Source: Zoogloeaceae bacterium (lineage in GTDB: Bacteria; Pseudomonadota; Gammaproteobacteria; Burkholderiales; Rhodocyclaceae). From it: DNA of 10,534 nucleotides. The stretch is taken from assembly GCA_031267345.1 (NCBI GenBank), contig JAIRZG010000216.1, positions 1 through 10,534 on the forward strand. The letters are read 5' to 3'. Below are positions 1-7,789 of this stretch, piece by piece. Each line of letters begins with the position of its first letter. Position 1 is the first letter of the stretch. The notes beneath the pieces were generated by a model, which saw only the letters and a program-made list of their open reading frames with translations, made no database searches and had not been told where the DNA came from. Made by a program: the position numbers and the translations under genes.

Positions 1-15
1 AACATGGAGATCAAG

Positions 16-255
16 ATGCACAAACGAATGACGATTACGCTGGACGAAGTGGTTTATGAGGGGCTGTACCGCATGATCGGCAGGCAGCGCATGAGCCAGT
101 TCATCGAGGAATTGATCAGATGTTTAGTCCCACGGTGTGGAGGAGTAATCTATAGCCATCTACGGGGGGATGATTTATGGGACAAGTATTACACGGCTGC
201 GCCCGCACGACAGAGGCAGTGCGTCGAGCGATACAGCATAGTCAGGCGAGCCTGA
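16..255 (+). pseudogene. Truncated ribbon-helix-helix antitoxin gene, interrupted by an insertion sequence
   Basis: The first 35 residues from ATG 16 (MHKRMTITLDEVVYEGLYR, then an SQFIEELIR segment) read like the DNA-binding N-terminus of a small antitoxin that normally runs to about 70-90 residues. In such proteins a beta strand (MTITLD) is followed by two helices. ATG 16 is preferred over ATG 4 because GGAG (6-9) sits six bases before it. After codon 118-120 the similarity stops, and the frame continues to a stop at 253-255 through sequence that looks like an IS left end, so the last 45 or so codons are not antitoxin. No toxin gene follows. The chimeric product might still bind DNA, but I infer a dead gene. 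The family assignment comes from remembered sequence patterns, and the exact family is uncertain. Confidence 0.6.
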
Positions 256-302
256 GCCAACTGGCGTTTCAGTACGGAATCAATCCCAAAACGGTCGCCT
301 GA
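121..302 (+). mobile_element. IS481-type insertion sequence remnant: left end and first 41 transposase codons
   Basis: An ORF from ATG 177 to TGA 300-302 encodes MGQVLHGCARTTEAVRRAIQ and continues through a segment ending in YGINPKTVA. This matches my memory of the N-terminal helix-turn-helix of IS481-type transposases, where the usual continuation is a KWRKR-like stretch. Here the frame ends at once in TGA, where the hairpin repeat takes over, so about 85-90% of the transposase, including the DDE catalytic domain, is missing. The left end probably starts at 121 (TGTTTAGTCCCACGGTG), exactly where the antitoxin similarity stops. About 55 bases separate that point from the transposase ATG, a normal leader length for a compact IS. 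No right end was found, so the element cannot move by itself. The precise left boundary is inferred. Confidence 0.6.
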
Positions 303-379
303 AACCCCGCCCTGCGGGCGACCACAGGTCGCCCCTACAAGCCAGGATTTCAACCGGAGTCAGTTTTACGATGAAATGC
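284..379 (+). repeat. Short hairpin repeat, copy A (inverted relative to copy B at the right end)
   Basis: Two blocks are shared with 10398-10498 on the opposite strand: 284-313, identical over 30 bases (begins TCCCAAAACGGTCGCC), and 348-379, 30 of 32 bases (contains CAACCGGAGT and TTTTACGATGAAA). The 34 bases between them differ from copy B. In this copy they hold an 8-bp hairpin, GGGCGACC / GGTCGCCC, with a three-base ACA loop (316-334). The left block overlaps the end of the IS481-type transposase ORF and supplies its stop codon. No ORF lies inside. The arrangement of conserved ends with an exchangeable hairpin core suggests a small non-autonomous mobile repeat, but this is inference from two copies only. 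Confidence 0.7.
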
Positions 380-501
380 CGGAAGACTTTTCCCGCCAGA
401 CGCTTTACCGCCTTCCGTCCCCGGTCTTTCGAGTCCCTGATAAGCATTGCAGAAAACGATATAAGTTTGCCGCGCCGCCTTATTTATGATGCAGGCTTTA
501 C

Positions 502-618
502 GGAAGCGTGGCAGAGGGGTTGATTGCGCCGTGTCTTGCCCTTTTTGCAAGCGCGGAGATGGCTTGCCGGGATTCGTCATTCCGGCTCTCATTCGCAGGT
601 TCGAATCCTGCCGCTTCC
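502..618 (+). tRNA. tRNA-Ser-like RNA gene with extended, atypical anticodon and variable arms
   Basis: The acceptor stem GGAAGCG (502-508) pairs perfectly with CGCTTCC (612-618). The T arm is perfect: GCAGG (595-599), loop TTCGAAT, CCTGC (607-611). The D arm GCAG / TTGC with loop AGGGGTTGA (511-527) is of the serine type, and T509-G510 fill positions 8-9. The middle is abnormal. CCGTG (529-533) pairs with CGCGG (552-556), but the 18 bases between hold a further 5-bp stem CTTGC / GCAAG with apical loop CCTTTTT, giving a 10-bp arm with one bulged T. No normal anticodon loop can be read: the apical loop would give UUU after a C instead of U33. The variable region (557-594) carries an 8-bp hairpin (566-573 / 579-586). 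At 117 bases it exceeds a usual tRNA-Ser by about 25. CCA is not encoded; TCA and seven Ts follow (622-628). A TATGAT at 485-490 could be a -10 box, but there is no good -35. It is either a decayed tRNA or a repurposed tRNA-like RNA. Confidence 0.6.
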
Positions 619-770
619 TCATTTTTTTACGCATGTCATGATCGCTGCCCACACGCCCGACCGGAAAAAGGCGCGGGCGGCGCAGAAAACGCCCATGACT
701 TCGCCCGCCCGCAAACCTTGCGTCAACCGCAAACAATCCGCCCAAAAAACCTGGAAGAAATGGAGATCGC

Positions 771-2390
771 ATGAAACGTATTTTTGATTACCTCATCATT
801 GGCGGCGGCAGCGCCGGTTGCGTGCTGGCCAATCGTCTTTCCGCCGATGGACGGCATCAGGTGGCGTTACTGGAAGCCGGTGGCGCGGGCTGGCATCCTT
901 CCTTTCATATTCCTGTCGGCTATGTCTGGAATCGCGCCCATCCACGTGGCAACTGGCTGTACCACACCGAACCGGAAGATTCCAGCGGCAACCGCGCCAT
1001 CCTCTGGCCGCGCGGCAAGGTGCTGGGCGGTTCTTCGGCGATCAACGGCCTCCTGTATATTCGCGGTCAGGCGCGGGATTATGACGAATGGCGCGATCTG
1101 GGCAACCCCGGCTGGGGTTACGCGGATGTGTTGCCCTACTTCAAACGCTCGGAAGATCAAACGCGCGGCGCGGATAAATGGCACGGAGCGGGCGGCCCCT
1201 TGCATGTCAGCGAGATTGACGAGCGTCTGCCGCTTTCGGAAGCCTATCTCGCCGCCGCCAAGGAAGCCGGATTTCCCCTGATCGATGATTTCAACCGCGA
1301 CGGCAGCCCGGAAGGCGCATACGCCGGACTGGGCTTTTTCCAGATAACGGTGAAAAACGGCATCCGCTGGAGCACCGCCAACGCTTACCTGCGCCCGGCC
1401 CGAAAACGCGCCAATCTGCACGTCTTCACCCACGCCCACGCCCTGCGGCTGGTTTTTGAAGGCAAGCGGGCAAAAGGCGCGCTAATCCGGCATCGCGGAC
1501 AGGAATACACGCTGGAAGCGGCGAAAGAAGTGATTTTGAGCGCGGGCGCGATCAATTCCCCGGCGCTCCTGCAACATTCCGGCATTGGCGACGCCGCGCG
1601 CCTGCAACCCCTGGGGATTCCCGTGCGTCATCACCTGCCCGGCGTGGGCAAGAATCTTCAGGATCACTACATGGCAAGTCTGACCTACCGCGTCAAGGGA
1701 GCCAAAACCTTCAACGAATCCAGCCGGGGCTGGCGGGCGGCGCGCGAAGCCTTGCGTTACGCCTTTTCCCGGCGCGGTCTGCTGACCTTGAGCGCCTCGC
1801 AAATCAACGCCTTTTTGCCCATGCGACAAAATCCCGAACATCCGGACATCCAGTTTCATGTCATTCTGGGCACATTCAATTTCGAGACCGGCGGCGCGGA
1901 ACACGAACCGGGGCTGACCTGCGGCGTCTGCCAGTTGCGACCCAGAAGCCGGGGCGAGATCCTCATCAACCACCCTGATCCGCTGGTCGCGCCGCTCATT
2001 CGTCCGGCCTATCTTACCCACGACGCGGACTGCCAGACCCTTGTGGAAGGCTTGCGGCAGGCGCGTCATGTTGCCGCGCAACCGGCGCTTTCCCGCTACA
2101 TCGCCCTGGAGACGCAACCCGGCCCGGAAGCCAACAGCGACGCGGATCTTCTGCGTTTTGCCCGTAACCACGGCAAAACCCTCTACCATCCCAGCGGAAC
2201 CTGCAAAATGGGAGACGACGCCAACGCCGTGGTGAATAGCAAACTCAAGACACGCGGCATCGACGGCCTGCGCGTCGTCGATGCTTCCATCATGCCCACG
2301 CTGATTTCCGGCAATACCAACGCCCCCACCATCATGATCGCCGAAAAAGCGGCGGATCTGATTTTGCAGGAAGCGCGCGCCACGCGATAA
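771..2390 (+). CDS. GMC-family FAD-dependent alcohol/choline dehydrogenase-like oxidoreductase
   Basis: This 539-residue flavoprotein belongs to the glucose-methanol-choline family, which oxidises primary alcohols or related substrates and passes electrons from FAD to an acceptor. The length is typical of bacterial BetA/AlkJ-like members. The N-terminal dinucleotide-binding motif GGGSAG is at residues 11-16, with the acidic ribose-binding E35 in LLEAG. GMC signature 1 is around residues 82-97 (GKVLGGSSAING) and signature 2 at about 258-272 (AGAINSPALLQHSGIG). The active-site histidine is H473 in YHPSGTCKMG, and the C-terminal GNTNAPTIMIAEKAADLI (514-531) carries the second catalytic position, probably N517. 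There is no signal peptide, so it should be cytoplasmic or membrane-associated. GGAG at 762-765, five bases upstream, supports ATG 771. It stands alone: the tRNA-like gene lies before it and a convergent gene after it, with no aldehyde dehydrogenase or transporter in view. The substrate cannot be told from sequence, so I do not assign betA or alkJ. Confidence 0.95.
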   Translation: MKRIFDYLIIGGGSAGCVLANRLSADGRHQVALLEAGGAGWHPSFHIPVGYVWNRAHPRGNWLYHTEPEDSSGNRAILWPRGKVLGGSSAINGLLYIRGQARDYDEWRDLGNPGWGYADVLPYFKRSEDQTRGADKWHGAGGPLHVSEIDERLPLSEAYLAAAKEAGFPLIDDFNRDGSPEGAYAGLGFFQITVKNGIRWSTANAYLRPARKRANLHVFTHAHALRLVFEGKRAKGALIRHRGQEYTLEAAKEVILSAGAINSPALLQHSGIGDAARLQPLGIPVRHHLPGVGKNLQDHYMASLTYRVKGAKTFNESSRGWRAAREALRYAFSRRGLLTLSASQINAFLPMRQNPEHPDIQFHVILGTFNFETGGAEHEPGLTCGVCQLRPRSRGEILINHPDPLVAPLIRPAYLTHDADCQTLVEGLRQARHVAAQPALSRYIALETQPGPEANSDADLLRFARNHGKTLYHPSGTCKMGDDANAVVNSKLKTRGIDGLRVVDASIMPTLISGNTNAPTIMIAEKAADLILQEARATR

Positions 2391-2432
2391 GCAACCATGA
2401 AACGCAATCCGCCCTGCGCGCCACGGAGCAGC

Positions 2433-2457
2433 CCTTCTCTCCTGAAGCAAGAGAAGG
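2433..2457. terminator. Hairpin between convergent genes, possible weak terminator
   Basis: CCTTCTCT (2433-2440) and AGAGAAGG (2450-2457) form an 8-bp stem with a nine-base loop, about 43 bases after the GMC stop. A second, smaller hairpin, CGGCA / TGCCG (2467-2480, GCTT loop), follows directly. Neither has a T run on either side, so this is not a classical intrinsic terminator. Its position between two convergent genes is the main argument for a role in ending transcription. Confidence 0.35.
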
Positions 2458-2502
2458 ACTATCTTGCGGCAGCTTTGCCGTTGGCAGCTGAACCGTTCGC
2501 CA

Positions 2503-5500
2503 TCATCGCTCCTCCGTCCGCTGATCCCTACCCTCCGACACCGTGACATTGCCCGCGCCTTCCGACAGGCCGTAAAGGTTGGGACGGTACATGTCTTCCA
2601 GATAGAGCGACGGAAAGACGAAGCGTCCGGGCGTGACAACGCGGGCGCGGTAAAACAACGTCATGGCGCCCTCCAGTTTCAGGGCGGCGACGAAACGATC
2701 ATCGCGGAATTCGACATGCTCAATGGCGGAATGCTGCATGGCGTCGGCGGGATTCACCTCCTCCACGCTGACGCTGCCCATGTCCTCGCCCTGAACGATA
2801 TTGAGGTTTTCAATTTCCAGCCCGGCAGGAATGTAATCGACCAGCAACGCGTTGCGGATATGTGTTTTGGGTATTACTTCCAGTCGCGTCAATATGCTTT
2901 CGCCCACCCGCAGACTGCGGTTGCCCAAGGGTTTGCCGCGCGCGTCAAAGAGGCTGCGCTTCAATTCCACGATGTCGCTTCTGGCGGCGGGCATTTTCGC
3001 CGGATGGCCTTCCAGCGCCAGTTCCAGGTACAGATTGGCCTCACCGGGGTTGCTGACCTTAAAACCGCCGCCCACTTCGGCAACGCTCAACCCCTGCGTC
3101 AGCGGGCCGGTATGGGTCAGCGTCCGTTCGCCCGCCTGGCCCGTCCATTTGAGATTCCAGGGCTGTTCGCCCGCCGCGACCTGCATCACCTGACGCCCGG
3201 CCAGAAAGACCGCCAATTGTTCCTGGGTACTGAAGTAGCGTCTGTTTTCCACTTCCGAGGCGATCAGGGGCAGGAGATTTTCCTTGCCAGGCACATTCAG
3301 TTTGTGCCGTTCGAGCAGCATGTAGGAGAGCGCCGCGTCGCGCAGCGGGCTGCCGTAATCGCCCCACCAAGAGTCGCCGACGCGCTCCTTGAGCACGCCT
3401 TCGGCCAGCGCCGTCTGCGCGCGTTTTTCGTCGCCCATGAGCTGCAAGGCCAGACCCAGATGCACCAACGCAAGACCGGAATGCGCCTGCGCGCGCGCGT
3501 CAAAAAGTTCGCGCAGGGTGGAAAGCGGCGCTTTGGCTTCCCGCGCCAGCACATAAGCGCCATAGGCCAGCACACCGAAGCGGCCACTGCCGCCATAGTG
3601 ATAATCGCGCCAGACGCGGCTTTCGTTATAGGCCGTCGCGCTCCTGGGCAGTGTGGCGACGCCTTCCTGCAAGCCTTTCAGGAGAAAATCCATCGCCTGT
3701 TGCCGCATCCGTTCCGGCACGGCGAAGTTCTGCTCGCGGGCGTCTTGCAGGAAATTGCCGATATAGGCCGACAGCCAGTATTCGTAGTTACTCGCGTTGC
3801 CCCACAGGCTGAAGCCGCCATTGGGCGCCTGCATGGCGCCCAGACGGGCGATGGCTTTTTCCAGCATCCGGGCGCGTTCTTCGCGGCTGAACGTTTTCAG
3901 CGCCAGCGGTTTGGCTTCTTCCGCGCCGATAAAGACATGCGGATAGGCGGAACTGGCAGTCTGCTCGGCGCAGCCGTAGGGATAGACCAAAAGCCCCTGA
4001 ACCGCGCTTTTCACATCCAGCGGCGGCTTGCTGGAAATAGCGAGGTGGCTGCTTGCCGTTGCGGGCAGGAAACCGCCCAGATCGGCGTCGCGGATGTCCA
4101 GACTTTCACCGGGCGGCAGCACATAATGGCGCAATATCCGCTGTTGGGGCGTGGCGGCCTGCACCTGAAGCGCGAATTCGCGTTTCAGCGCAATGTCGCC
4201 TCCCACCTTGAGCGTAACGGGCACAAGGCCGAAGGCGCTACCCGCTTCCAATGGAAAGCGCAGCGTGACCTTTTGCTGATCCTTGAGGCTCAACTGGCGT
4301 TTGCTGTCCTGGATGCGCAGACCGTCGGCGCTGGCGAGTTCCAGGCGCAGTTTCTGCGCCTTGCCGGAAAGGTTATGCAAATCCAGCGCCACAATGGCGC
4401 TGTCGCCAATGGTGAGAAAACGCGGCGTGGAAAGTTCCGCCACCAGCGGCGCGGCAACAGTGACTTCGGCCTCGGCATTACCGAAACTGTCCGGGCTGGC
4501 GACCACCGCCATCAGGCGCAGACGACCATTGAAATCCGGCAGCGGCAGGGTGATTTCCGCCTCGCCTTCGCCATTCAACGCCACCGGGCCGGAAAACAGG
4601 TCGACCAGGCGCACCTTTTTGTTCGGCAAGCCCTTGGGCGCTTGCTGTCGCTGCATCGCGTCGCCGCCGAACTTGAGCTTGCCTTTTTGTCCGGCCATTT
4701 TTTCGATCAGGCGACCATAGACATCGTAGTGATCCACACCGTAACGCAGCTTGCCGAAAAAGTGCCCGAAGGGATCCGGCGTAGCGAAGCCGGTAATGTT
4801 CAAAATGCCCACATCCACGGCGGAAAGCGTCACCTGCGCCTGCCTGCCTTTGGCTTCAGGCGCCTTGATTTTTACCTTGAGCGGCGTCTCCGGCAGCGTT
4901 TTTGGCGGCGCGTCCAGCTTCACCGTGAGCTTGCGGGCGCTCCGCTCCAGAGGCAGGTGGACGAGACCCAAAGCGCGCGCGGGCGTCACCTGCGCGCCGC
5001 CGGAACCGGGACGCAACACCAGCGCGGAAACATAGAGGTCGTGCCGCAACCATGCCTTATCCACCGGAATGTCGATGACGCTGCCTTCGGCAGGCATGGA
5101 GACGCGCTTCACCCACAGCGTCCTGTCGCCTTCCACCGTAATCAGCGCCTCGCCGCCGTGCGGCGGAGTAACGCTCAGGCGGGCAATATCGCCCTCCTGA
5201 TAGGCGGGTTTGTCCAGCTTCAAGTTCACCCGATCTGGACGTATGCCCTGACTTTCGTCCTCCCGGGCGTTCCAACCGGCGTAAAAGCGATACACCAGAT
5301 GCTTGCCCGTTTCCGGATCGTCGATTTCCAACCGGTACGCGCCGTATTTCACCGGCAGCGCCAGTTGCCCCCGTTCATTCGCCGCAAAGCTGACGCTGCT
5401 GGCGGCGACCAGTTCGTCCGTTTCCGTATAGCCGGAATGCCAGCCGCGCTGGTCTTCAAAACGCCAGTAGTAGTGCCGGTTCTCGCGGAAAAGACGCACC

Positions 5501-7635
5501 GGGAACACGCCGCCGGAACGCTTGCCTGTCGCGTCGGCGCGCAATACCTCGAAACGCGCCAGTGACCCCTCACGCGCGTATGCGCCGGTAAACAAGGGAC
5601 GCACGGCGAGCAGTTCCGCAGCAGGCCAATAGCTGCGCTCCACGCTGCGAATGACTGGACGCCCGCCGGACTCCAGCAGGCTCAGGGTGACGCGCGCCAA
5701 AAAGGGAGAATGCCGCGCGGCGATTTTTTCCAGATTGATGTCGTACTCCGCTTCGCCCGCGTCATTCAGCGTTTGCGCTTCCAGTTCCTCGTGGGGACGG
5801 GCGATGTCTTCCTTCACGTCGCCGAACTCAAAGCCGGGAAATTTATCGACCAGCGGATTCTTCTGGCGCGAAAATTGCGCCGCGCCCAGCAGCTGATTGC
5901 CGGAGGCGGGCGCGCCATAAAGATAAGCGCCCTTCACCTGCAAATGGAAGGGACGTTTGGCGTCCAGCCAGGCATTGGCGACTTCCAGATCCAGCTTCAT
6001 GCGTTCCGGCAGAAATTCCTCGACGCCGAAACGGTACACCGATGTGGGACGTTTGTCGGCAGGGTCGGCGCGCAATTCCAGATTCCAGAAGCCGGTTGCC
6101 GCATCGGCGGGAATTTCCAGCGTCCGTTGGTAGTAGCCGGAAAAGGCGTCGTCGGGTTTCCAGGACGCCGTAAATTGCGCCTTGCCATCCGGTGACTTGA
6201 GCATGGCCTGTATGGGCTGCGCGGCAATGGAACGACCATCCGCGTCGCGCGCCAGCACACCGACCTCGAATTGCTCGCCGGGGCGGTACAGATTACGCCC
6301 CGACCAGGCGAACAGGCTCACCGCCCGCCCGGGAACGCCGCCAATGTCGAACTCGGACAAATCCAGCGCCGGTTCCTTGAGCGCGATCAGGGAAATCTGC
6401 TTCCCTTGCCGCGCCATGAGCACCTTCGCGTCCTCGGGACGCTCGGCGAAATGAGCGCGTCCATCGCTGTCTGTCTTGCCTTGCAGGAGTATCTTGCCCT
6501 GTTGATCCAGCCAGGAAACTTCCACGCCGCTGACTGCCACGCCCTTGTCCAGTGCGCTCACATAGGCGTCCGCGCCCTGCGCGAACAGGCGCGTATGCAG
6601 ACCCAGATTGCTGGTGTAAAAATAGGTGGTCTGGACATCGTAACGAAAACGGTTGGGCTGGCTCATGACCGCAATATAAACGCCGGGTTCCGCCAATTCC
6701 TTGATGCTTTCCACTGGAATGAAGGTGACATTGCGTTTGTCGGGTTTTTGCTCCGTCAGGAAACGCCCGCTGTAAACGCTTTCCGTCAGTTCGTGAAAAC
6801 GGTCCAGTTCCCAGTTGCTCACCACGCCCCTGAGACCGCGATTGGCGTAGTAGTAGCCGGACTCCTCGTCCTCTTCATCGGAGACCCTGCCGCCAATCAC
6901 CCGATCCAGAAAACGCGACATTTGCTCCGGCTTGACCCGCAAAAACTGGATATCCACCTCCGGCACATTGACCGTCACCACCGGCAGACCGCCATTTTGC
7001 CGCGCCGGCAACACCATGCCCTGGCTGGCGAAATAGTAGGCGGGCGATACCGTTGCCGTGCGCAGGCTGTAGCGAGATTCGGCGACCGTTTTCCGCCCGT
7101 TTCTGGCAGGAACGCCGGGCGAAACGCGCACCACATACCGGGTTTCCGGTTTGACATGCGGGAAAAACAGCAGGCGCGGATTCTCGCCCACTACCCACGA
7201 CCCCTTGATCAGAGCGCCGCCCGCGCTGTCGGTATCGGCGGCGTCTGTACTGGCGGCAATCACCCCGCCGCCATCGCGCAGCCGCTCGCCGTCCTCGTCG
7301 TATCCCTCTTCGTCATTTTGCGCTTCCGGTTTGGCGGGCATCTCGAACACCTGGATAAAGCCGTCATAATCTTGACGCGCGTCCAGCGGGCGGGTAAAAG
7401 TGAGCGCCAACGCCGGAGCGCCTTCCAGATCGCGGTTATTGAGTTCCACCAGTTCAATCGGTCCCGCATCCTGCGCCTCCGCCGTCTCTGCCTCCGCCGA
7501 AAGCTCCGGCGACGACGACACGCCCGCTACCTGCCCGTCCTGCAAGCCGCGCCCCAGCGTGACCCCCAATACCAATGCCAGAATGGCAAGCAACGAGACA
7601 AAAAACAGAACGATTTTGCGCTGACTTGAATTCAT
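2503..7635 (-). CDS. Bacterial alpha-2-macroglobulin, thioester type, membrane-anchored
   Basis: The 1710-residue protein is a periplasmic protease trap of the bacterial A2M family (YfhM-like). A protease cuts the bait region, the thioester is exposed and bonds the protease, and the enzyme is caged. The thioester motif CAEQ is at residues 1222-1225 (YPYGCAEQT), followed by the helical thioester domain to about 1500. The MG2-type motif LYRPGE ends at residue 454. The A2M core segment with LPLPDFNGRLRLMAVVA lies near 1030, and the likely bait region just before it near GDAMQRQQAPKG. The C-terminal domain contains MYRPNLYGLS (1682-1691). The N-terminus is a hydrophobic segment (about 8-28) without a lipobox cysteine, so it should be a signal anchor or cleavable signal rather than a lipoprotein signal. 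An acid-rich linker is at about 105-138. ATG 7635 is chosen because AGGGG (7643-7647) sits seven bases upstream; a further-upstream in-frame ATG at 7716 falls in the terminator hairpin. Known thioester relatives usually adjoin pbpC; none is here. Confidence 0.95.
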   Translation of the reverse strand: MNSSQRKIVLFFVSLLAILALVLGVTLGRGLQDGQVAGVSSSPELSAEAETAEAQDAGPIELVELNNRDLEGAPALALTFTRPLDARQDYDGFIQVFEMPAKPEAQNDEEGYDEDGERLRDGGGVIAASTDAADTDSAGGALIKGSWVVGENPRLLFFPHVKPETRYVVRVSPGVPARNGRKTVAESRYSLRTATVSPAYYFASQGMVLPARQNGGLPVVTVNVPEVDIQFLRVKPEQMSRFLDRVIGGRVSDEEDEESGYYYANRGLRGVVSNWELDRFHELTESVYSGRFLTEQKPDKRNVTFIPVESIKELAEPGVYIAVMSQPNRFRYDVQTTYFYTSNLGLHTRLFAQGADAYVSALDKGVAVSGVEVSWLDQQGKILLQGKTDSDGRAHFAERPEDAKVLMARQGKQISLIALKEPALDLSEFDIGGVPGRAVSLFAWSGRNLYRPGEQFEVGVLARDADGRSIAAQPIQAMLKSPDGKAQFTASWKPDDAFSGYYQRTLEIPADAATGFWNLELRADPADKRPTSVYRFGVEEFLPERMKLDLEVANAWLDAKRPFHLQVKGAYLYGAPASGNQLLGAAQFSRQKNPLVDKFPGFEFGDVKEDIARPHEELEAQTLNDAGEAEYDINLEKIAARHSPFLARVTLSLLESGGRPVIRSVERSYWPAAELLAVRPLFTGAYAREGSLARFEVLRADATGKRSGGVFPVRLFRENRHYYWRFEDQRGWHSGYTETDELVAASSVSFAANERGQLALPVKYGAYRLEIDDPETGKHLVYRFYAGWNAREDESQGIRPDRVNLKLDKPAYQEGDIARLSVTPPHGGEALITVEGDRTLWVKRVSMPAEGSVIDIPVDKAWLRHDLYVSALVLRPGSGGAQVTPARALGLVHLPLERSARKLTVKLDAPPKTLPETPLKVKIKAPEAKGRQAQVTLSAVDVGILNITGFATPDPFGHFFGKLRYGVDHYDVYGRLIEKMAGQKGKLKFGGDAMQRQQAPKGLPNKKVRLVDLFSGPVALNGEGEAEITLPLPDFNGRLRLMAVVASPDSFGNAEAEVTVAAPLVAELSTPRFLTIGDSAIVALDLHNLSGKAQKLRLELASADGLRIQDSKRQLSLKDQQKVTLRFPLEAGSAFGLVPVTLKVGGDIALKREFALQVQAATPQQRILRHYVLPPGESLDIRDADLGGFLPATASSHLAISSKPPLDVKSAVQGLLVYPYGCAEQTASSAYPHVFIGAEEAKPLALKTFSREERARMLEKAIARLGAMQAPNGGFSLWGNASNYEYWLSAYIGNFLQDAREQNFAVPERMRQQAMDFLLKGLQEGVATLPRSATAYNESRVWRDYHYGGSGRFGVLAYGAYVLAREAKAPLSTLRELFDARAQAHSGLALVHLGLALQLMGDEKRAQTALAEGVLKERVGDSWWGDYGSPLRDAALSYMLLERHKLNVPGKENLLPLIASEVENRRYFSTQEQLAVFLAGRQVMQVAAGEQPWNLKWTGQAGERTLTHTGPLTQGLSVAEVGGGFKVSNPGEANLYLELALEGHPAKMPAARSDIVELKRSLFDARGKPLGNRSLRVGESILTRLEVIPKTHIRNALLVDYIPAGLEIENLNIVQGEDMGSVSVEEVNPADAMQHSAIEHVEFRDDRFVAALKLEGAMTLFYRARVVTPGRFVFPSLYLEDMYRPNLYGLSEGAGNVTVSEGRDQRTEER

Positions 7636-7715
7636 GATGACGCCCCTGTATTTTGAAATCATGGATAGAAGATGGAGAGTACAAATAAAACTGCTTTTCG
7701 TCACCGTTATCCCCA

Positions 7716-7748
7716 AAAAAAACGTAAGGCCAAACCTTGCGTTTTTTT
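7716..7748 (-). terminator. Strong intrinsic terminator after the 300-residue protein gene
   Basis: A 14-base arm at 7716-7729 (AAAAAAACGTAAGG) pairs with 7735-7748 (CCTTGCGTTTTTTT) around a five-base loop CCAAA, with a single T-G wobble. Read leftward, the stem ends in a run of eight Ts (complement of 7715-7722), about 40 bases after the stop at 7790. The structure is symmetric, but no + strand gene ends near it. It separates the kinase/unknown gene block from the macroglobulin gene, which must then have its own promoter in 7636-7715; I see no clear -35/-10 pair there. Confidence 0.88.
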
Positions 7749-7789
7749 GAGGTCAACCGTTCTGAAAACGGATCTTTTACGACCTGACG

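Noticed and set aside
447..465. TTGCAG followed by TATAAG as a promoter for the tRNA-like gene
   Set aside because: Only seven bases separate the two boxes, too few for a sigma-70 promoter.
371..523. A 50-codon + strand ORF starting inside repeat copy A
   Set aside because: It has weak RBS spacing, its end overlaps the tRNA-like gene, and copy B at the matching place runs into a stop after six codons.
718..732. Small inverted repeat TTGCG / CGCAA upstream of the GMC gene as an operator
   Set aside because: A 5-bp palindrome with a five-base loop is expected by chance in this composition, and no regulator gene is adjacent.
350..772. A 140-codon - strand ORF over the tRNA-like gene
   Set aside because: Its RQDSNLR segment is the well-known false translation of an antisense tRNA T arm, and it covers the RNA gene entirely.
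1482..2639. A 385-codon open frame on the - strand across the GMC gene
   Set aside because: The GMC frame has all family signatures; this one has none and runs across the 3' end of two convergent genes.
2464..5565. A 1033-codon open frame on the + strand opposite the macroglobulin gene
   Set aside because: It lies wholly antisense to a gene with clear A2M motifs (CAEQ, LYRPGE, LPLPDFNGR). Its product is rich in H, Q, R and A with no domain, as expected from the mirrored codon bias of a GC-rich gene, and its start lies in a plain intergenic stretch without an RBS.
6271..7629. A 452-codon open frame on the + strand opposite the macroglobulin N-terminus
   Set aside because: It has the same mirror effect as the longer antisense frame, with no recognisable motif and no regulatory signals.
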